From: Erysipelotrichaceae bacterium
GTDB lineage: Bacteria > Bacillota_I > Bacilli_A > Erysipelotrichales > Erysipelotrichaceae
Direction of reading: 5' to 3'
Length of the DNA stretch: 11,003 nt
Assembly (NCBI GenBank): GCA_900770275.1
Contig: CAAGJS010000074.1
Coordinates: 1 to 11,003 of the forward strand
Made by a program: the position numbers and the translations under genes. Position 1 is the first letter of the stretch, and the number at the start of each line of letters is the position of its first letter. Shown here one piece after another: positions 6,978 through 11,003 of this stretch. A model generated the notes under the pieces. That model ran no database searches. It was not told where the DNA came from and saw only the letters and a program-made list of their open reading frames with translations.

Positions 6978-8529
6978 TGAAGGCATCGTGACGGATGCCG
7001 TCAAATTCATACTGGATAAAACCTATGGCGATCACTGTGAGGTGGAAATTGCCAAGAACGGCCGCCAGGCCATCCATCTGGCCGAGACCTTCCGTCCCGA
7101 CATTCTGATCATCGACATTCAGATGCCCGGCATCAACGGCCTCGACGCTCTGCGTGAGATTCACACAACCAATCCCAATGTCCGGGCCATCATCCTCACT
7201 GCCTACAGCAACTTTGACTACGCCAAGGAGGCGATTCACCTGGGTGCCATCGAATATATGACCAAGCCCCTGAACCGCACCCAGTTTACGCAGCGCATCG
7301 ATGCCCTCATGCACGAAATCGATGCGGAGCGGGCCAAGCGGGAAAGTGATCTTGAGATGCGCGAGCGCATCGAAACGATCAGCCCGATTGTTGAAAACGG
7401 CTTCGTACTGTCACTGATCTATCAGAAAAACCAGAGCAGCGATCTGGATCAGTACCGCCGGCTGCTGAACATTCCGGAAGAAAACGGCCTGATCCTGGTG
7501 CTGGGCATCGGTACCTGGAATGAAGCGGATCAGACAACGGAGGGCATGGATGATGCGGTACGCATTCACGATTCCATTGCCCGTATCCGTGAAGAGATCC
7601 GTGTCTGTTTCCGTGCCTTTGTCAGCGACTTCATCGGCTCTCAGATCATCTGTGCGCTGCCGTCGGATAAAAGCAGCCTTTCCTACGAAGAACGTGTCCG
7701 TTTGATTGAGAAGGCGCGGGCGCTGCACCATTCTCTGGAAGATGCGTTTCAGACCGGCTTCCGCGTTGGCATCGGCACCATTCATCCATGGAGCGAATGC
7801 AGCCGGTCGTATGAAGAGGCACTGAACGCCATCCGGCACGGACGCCGCAGTGTGACGCAGATTGAAGATCTCAATGCGCCGGTGAATCATTCGGACAGTC
7901 AGAGGGAATCGATGGAGCAGGTTGTGCTGGATGCCGTCTCCAGCGGAATTGAAGCCAAAGCGCTGCAGGAAGCCGGCGCCTATGCCTCGTGGCTGGCGCA
8001 TCAGTCCAAAGACCTGACAAAGACGAAGGTGGATCTGCTGGAGCTGTATCTGCTGGCGGTGCGCCACATCCGTTCCATGGACAGCGAAAAAATCAATGAA
8101 ACGGACGATATCCGTTCCATTATCAATGCCACGGATGAAAAAGCTCTGCGGGAAGCGTTCCGCACAAGCATGTCCAACCTCTCCAGATGTGTCGTAATCC
8201 AGCGGGATCCGGAAACCGGCATCATTGATCAGGCAAGGAAATGGATGCAGGAACACTTCCAGGAAAACATTCAGCTTGATGATGCGGCCCGCAGCGTCGG
8301 AATCTCGCCCTATTACTTCTCGAAACTGTTCAAGGAACAGGCGGGCGTCAACTTTATTGACTATCTGACCGACCTGCGCATGGAGAAGGCAAGAGACCTC
8401 CTGGCCCACCAGAATCTGAGCATCAAGGAAGTATGTGTACGCTGCGGGTATGCGGATCAAAACTACTTCAGCCGCATCTTCAAAAAAACCGTCGGCATGA
8501 CGCCGACGGAATACCGGAATTCCAAATAA
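6952..8529 (+). CDS. YesN-type response regulator with AraC DNA-binding domain
   Basis: The 525-residue protein starts with a receiver domain (1-120): acidic pocket Asp8/Asp9, phosphoacceptor Asp55 in IIDIQMPG, Thr83 in ILTAYS and Lys105 in MTKPL. A long middle region (about 130-420) is typical of YesN regulators and carries no recognised catalytic motif. The C-terminal 100 residues form an AraC/XylS double helix-turn-helix, with WMQEHFQENIQLDDAA leading into the first and CGYADQNYFSRIFKK forming the second, ending in the family signature G-M-T-P-T-E-Y-R. AAGGAG lies 6 bases before the ATG, which sits inside the kinase gene. Phosphorylated by the kinase, it should bind DNA as a dimer, often to control sugar-uptake or glycosidase genes. 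No transporter genes follow in the window, so its targets may be the divergent rihB-luxS operon, its own operon, or genes elsewhere. Its last codons contain a terminator for the opposing gene. Confidence 0.95.
   Translation: MYKILVADDEGIVTDAVKFILDKTYGDHCEVEIAKNGRQAIHLAETFRPDILIIDIQMPGINGLDALREIHTTNPNVRAIILTAYSNFDYAKEAIHLGAIEYMTKPLNRTQFTQRIDALMHEIDAERAKRESDLEMRERIETISPIVENGFVLSLIYQKNQSSDLDQYRRLLNIPEENGLILVLGIGTWNEADQTTEGMDDAVRIHDSIARIREEIRVCFRAFVSDFIGSQIICALPSDKSSLSYEERVRLIEKARALHHSLEDAFQTGFRVGIGTIHPWSECSRSYEEALNAIRHGRRSVTQIEDLNAPVNHSDSQRESMEQVVLDAVSSGIEAKALQEAGAYASWLAHQSKDLTKTKVDLLELYLLAVRHIRSMDSEKINETDDIRSIINATDEKALREAFRTSMSNLSRCVVIQRDPETGIIDQARKWMQEHFQENIQLDDAARSVGISPYYFSKLFKEQAGVNFIDYLTDLRMEKARDLLAHQNLSIKEVCVRCGYADQNYFSRIFKKTVGMTPTEYRNSK
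8482..8509 (-). terminator. Intrinsic terminator of the secreted-protein gene, embedded in the response-regulator coding end
   Basis: On the minus strand CCGTCGGC (8502-8509) and GCCGACGG (8489-8496) form a perfect 8-base GC-rich stem with a 5-base loop, followed at once by seven T residues (complement of the A-run 8482-8488). It begins 31 bases past the stop codon of the leftward secreted-protein gene, the expected position for its terminator. The same bases encode residues Lys511-Thr519 of the convergent response regulator. On the plus strand the A-run precedes the stem, so it should not terminate the regulator mRNA. Confidence 0.8.
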
Positions 8530-8540
8530 TATAATTCGCC

Positions 8541-10733
8541 TTACTTGATTCCTGTTCGAGGCACAAGGTTCAAGGAAGTTTGTGAGAAAATACAAGCTTT
8601 TTTCTCTTCGCTCCAGATATATCCGGCCCCATTGGCCTCAGTGCAGCTGACCACCTTTCCACGGTTCTTATCCTGTGCAGCAGGGGAAGAAACTGGACCA
8701 GTAGAAAAGGGAGCTGCAGATGGTTTCACTTCTGCTTTCTTCCAAACCGCCTTCAGAGAGTGATTAACATAGTGTCCATAGACATTCTTTTCACCATCAT
8801 ACGTATCCCCCGGCTGGTAAGAACTTCCTTCCCAATGATCCAGTACATAGCCATCCTTTAACGGAGCGGAATAAATAACCTGCTGTTTATCTTTTGTCGC
8901 AGATATCTCCTTAATACTGGTCGTGCCATCCGGCCAGGTTCCACCATTGGGATCATACGAAAGCCTATACGTTTTCTTTTCAGCCTGGATAGTAATAGAG
9001 AGATGTTTCCCATCGTTAGATTTTGAAAGCACAGGTGTTAATTGATACAGATCACTCAGTGCCGCATCATCCATGGTGCAGGTAACAGCAATCTGATCCC
9101 CGATCTTCATATCCTTCGTCTGAAGTCCCTTATTATCCATGTCATAACCAGTGATTTCTATCGCCGGCAGCGCAAATGCATCGGAGGAAGCTCCATTCGG
9201 CAGCTCAAACCTATAAGGCTCACTTTGATAGTCACCATACTTGTAAGACAGTTCTACTTTTACTTTCGCACCTGGCGCATTATCCAGCCCGGCAACCTTA
9301 ACTGTCGCATCACCCTGCGCAAAGAGATACTGATCAGCAGACTTCATAGAATCGCCTCCAATACCCTGCGCCATCACTTCGATTGTTTGCGGTACAAATC
9401 TTCCGTTCGCAAGTGAGTAACCTGTATTATCCTCCATGATTTTCTTGGTATAAATGGGAACCGGAGCACCAGCGCCAACGTCTCCATCCGCATCTTTATA
9501 TCCATACCAGAATGAGTTTGCATTCTCTTTTTTTAGCCACATGTCTGCCGATAGCGGATAATTAACCATTTCATAATCGTTGCTGTCAATGGTGCCCGGC
9601 ATCACATAATCTGACACCTTCAATCCATCAATCACAAGTGAGTCAGAAAATTCCATTTGAACAACAGGATTGATAGCCACCTCCTGGACGTAATACGGAA
9701 AGTCATCTAGAAACCCAAGATCAAAAAAGATTCCAGGGATCTTCTTCTGATCAACCTTCACAACGGAGCGAGTAAACGTGGAATATGTATGGGGACGATC
9801 TTTATTTTCTATAAATACCGGGTCTAATAAATAAGAGTCATTAAAGGAAATCTGCGGATGCCCAAAGTTACATTGATTGAATACCGAATGATTTGCAGTG
9901 ATGGTTGCCTTCTGCGTGTAACTCTCATAGAATACCCCACTATTAATTACCCAGTTATCAAACTGCATGTGATTGAATTCAAGGCCTCTATCCTGCTGCT
10001 GTCCTCCACTTGCCATATCAATAGAAGGAATCGTTTGTTTCGATGCCGCTCCTTTAAATCTCGGATCATTTTCATCAATGTTGTTTGGCCCAATGAAGGA
10101 ACCATTATTGATAACCAGTTTCCCACTGTTAATGAAAAAGACGATGTAATGAATCATAGCAGGCCAAACAAAATATGGACTGTCATCCGCCGGATCATAT
10201 GAATACTGCTGTGGGATTTCCAGACGATGTTCATGAAAATCAATGGTTACGGTACCGGCCTTATCAAACAATATATATTCATACTTAGAGGCATCAACAA
10301 AAGGATCGTCACCTACCATCTCATCTTTTCCCAGAATAATATCTGCTAGAACATCAACCTTATCCCCATCTTTTGCTGCATCAACCGCATCTCTCAGAGT
10401 GTAATATGACGTTTCTCCGATCTTTGCGACAACTGTGGCAACAGGATCGGCGGCAGGCGCACGATTTACTGTAAGTGAAGGTGTGATGTCAGACTCAGAT
10501 GAGCTTGTTACAGGAGAGGAAGACGACTGTGATGATACTTCTGGAGATTTCGACGGTTGTTCTGATTCCGACGGTGTCGTTGTCCCGGCGGAGCTTTCTG
10601 AATAAGCAGGATCAGCAGAAGGCGGAGCGTCTGCAGGAGAAGGGCTTGCAGGAGTTTCCTCTGCATGAACCGTTCCTCCAAGCATCGAAAGAGTAAGGAA
10701 TAAAACGAAAGCGCGTTGCAGCGTATGTCGCAT
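8541..10733 (-). CDS. Secreted surface-type protein with beta-helix-like region, InlB B-repeat and C-terminal LVPRTG
   Basis: The 730-residue product has a signal peptide: basic RHTLQR, hydrophobic core, predicted cut after TVHA at residue 24. Residues 25-95 are a Ser/Pro/Glu/Thr-rich linker. Residues 100-132 (AKIGETSYYTLRDAVDAAKDG and following) match the opening of many Bacillota adhesin-like proteins, leading into a region (to about 380) with pectate-lyase-like beta-helix character, for example KLVINNGSF. Residues 450-590 look like beta-sandwich. Residues 593-665 (SYDPNGGTWPDG to LKAVWKK) are one InlB-type B-repeat. A Pro/Ser-rich spacer leads to a small element with Cys697, Trp707 and Cys714, and the protein ends LVPRTGIK. 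That resembles a sortase signal but lacks the following membrane segment and basic tail. The start is backed by GGGGG 7 bases upstream of the ATG. Function and ligand are unknown. GC content is visibly lower than in neighbouring genes. Confidence 0.88.
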   Translation of the reverse strand: MRHTLQRAFVLFLTLSMLGGTVHAEETPASPSPADAPPSADPAYSESSAGTTTPSESEQPSKSPEVSSQSSSSPVTSSSESDITPSLTVNRAPAADPVATVVAKIGETSYYTLRDAVDAAKDGDKVDVLADIILGKDEMVGDDPFVDASKYEYILFDKAGTVTIDFHEHRLEIPQQYSYDPADDSPYFVWPAMIHYIVFFINSGKLVINNGSFIGPNNIDENDPRFKGAASKQTIPSIDMASGGQQQDRGLEFNHMQFDNWVINSGVFYESYTQKATITANHSVFNQCNFGHPQISFNDSYLLDPVFIENKDRPHTYSTFTRSVVKVDQKKIPGIFFDLGFLDDFPYYVQEVAINPVVQMEFSDSLVIDGLKVSDYVMPGTIDSNDYEMVNYPLSADMWLKKENANSFWYGYKDADGDVGAGAPVPIYTKKIMEDNTGYSLANGRFVPQTIEVMAQGIGGDSMKSADQYLFAQGDATVKVAGLDNAPGAKVKVELSYKYGDYQSEPYRFELPNGASSDAFALPAIEITGYDMDNKGLQTKDMKIGDQIAVTCTMDDAALSDLYQLTPVLSKSNDGKHLSITIQAEKKTYRLSYDPNGGTWPDGTTSIKEISATKDKQQVIYSAPLKDGYVLDHWEGSSYQPGDTYDGEKNVYGHYVNHSLKAVWKKAEVKPSAAPFSTGPVSSPAAQDKNRGKVVSCTEANGAGYIWSEEKKACIFSQTSLNLVPRTGIK

Positions 10734-10806
10734 ACAATTTCCCCCATCCGATCTTCGGTTTCATAGAAAATAACATATTTACCCGTTCTCCCGCAATATG
10801 TAGGCA

Positions 10807-10836
10807 TATAAAAGGCAGAGCTTTTTCTGCTCTGCC
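10807..10836 (-). terminator. Intrinsic terminator of the short-chain dehydrogenase gene
   Basis: On the minus strand GGCAGAGC and GCTCTGCC (10829-10836 and 10814-10821) form a perfect 8-base stem with a 7-base loop, followed by TTTTATAT. It lies 23 bases past the dehydrogenase stop codon. The secreted-protein gene downstream therefore needs its own promoter between 10734 and 10806; that stretch is AT-rich, but I see no convincing -35/-10 pair. Confidence 0.85.
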
Positions 10837-10859
10837 ATCAATATTTTTAGTTTTTGACC

Positions 10860-11003
10860 TCAGTCAACCTTGACCTTGATGTCTTTATCCTGTTCCTTGA
10901 CTTCAGCGAACTTGCTTTCATCGAGCTGAGACGGATCCTGGCCGATGTAGGCAAGAATGCCGCCATCAATGTAGATGACCTGACCATTGATGAAATCAGA
11001 AGC
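10860..11003 (-). CDS. C-terminal end of a gluconate 5-dehydrogenase-like short-chain dehydrogenase (runs off right edge)
   Basis: Forty-seven residues and the TGA stop (10860-10862) are visible. The segment SDFINGQVIYIDGGILAYIG is the C-terminal signature of classical short-chain dehydrogenases, and the GILAYIG ending is typical of gluconate 5-dehydrogenases, which interconvert 5-keto-D-gluconate and D-gluconate using NAD(P)H. The Rossmann fold, NAD-binding motif and catalytic Ser-Tyr-Lys lie outside the window. After the signature there is a charged tail of about 25 residues (DPSQLDESKFAEVKEQDKDI and on), longer than I would expect for this family. A strong terminator follows, so this gene ends its transcript here. 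Confidence 0.8.
   Translation of the reverse strand, partial: ASDFINGQVIYIDGGILAYIGQDPSQLDESKFAEVKEQDKDIKVKVD

Noticed and set aside
7411..8595. Minus-strand open frame of 394 codons opposite the response regulator
   Set aside because: It is a shadow of the intact YesN-type gene, and it also overlaps the end of the secreted-protein gene in another frame.
8584..8606. GAGAAAA/TTTTCTC inverted repeat as a terminator for the sensor operon
   Set aside because: The stem is AT-rich, the loop is 9 bases and no T-tract follows on the plus strand. I see no convincing plus-strand terminator after the response regulator.
1..11003. CRISPR arrays, tRNA or rRNA genes, insertion sequences, phage genes
   Set aside because: No regularly spaced direct repeats, cloverleaf-like segments, transposase or phage-type coding sequences were seen in a read of both strands.

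Overview
The window looks like a low-to-mid GC member of the Bacillota. Coding sequences have GGAG/AGGAG-type ribosome binding sites. There is a YesM/YesN-type two-component pair, and a secreted protein with an InlB-type repeat and a C-terminal LVPRTG. The Erysipelotrichaceae are a plausible home, but that is an inference from gene style and not from a marker gene.

Layout. The left part (1-4071) is read entirely on the minus strand. In transcription order it holds rihB (pyrimidine ribonucleoside hydrolase), luxS (S-ribosylhomocysteine lyase, the AI-2 synthase), an intrinsic terminator, a cytoplasmic glycoside hydrolase family 3 enzyme, and the first 62 codons of a membrane protein that runs off the left edge. 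A 394-base divergent intergenic region (4072-4465) carries a hairpin-forming palindrome, candidate promoters for both directions, and a degraded reading frame resembling the cyclic-nucleotide-binding half of a Crp/Fnr regulator. On the plus strand (4466-8529) three overlapping genes form an operon: a membrane-anchored ribose-binding-protein-like sensor, a YesM/LytS-type histidine kinase, and a YesN-type response regulator with an AraC DNA-binding domain. This matches the known layout of three-component sugar sensors such as XylFII-LytS-YesN. Convergent to it, ending 11 bases away, is a minus-strand gene for a secreted 730-residue protein (signal peptide, Ser/Pro-rich linker, probable beta-helix, InlB B-repeat, LVPRTG at the extreme C-terminus). 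At the right edge is the C-terminal end of a gluconate 5-dehydrogenase-like short-chain dehydrogenase, followed by a clear terminator.

How the parts may work together. RihB releases ribose from pyrimidine nucleosides, LuxS cleaves S-ribosylhomocysteine to homocysteine and the AI-2 precursor, and the GH3 enzyme releases sugar from glycosides. A sensor built on the ribose/LuxP-type binding fold is transcribed divergently from this operon and has no transporter genes beside it in the window. It is therefore a candidate sensor for a pentose or AI-2-like ligand that may control the adjacent genes; this is inference. A second notable point is a perfect GC-rich hairpin with seven U residues, placed to terminate the secreted-protein mRNA, that lies entirely inside the 3' coding end of the convergent response-regulator gene.
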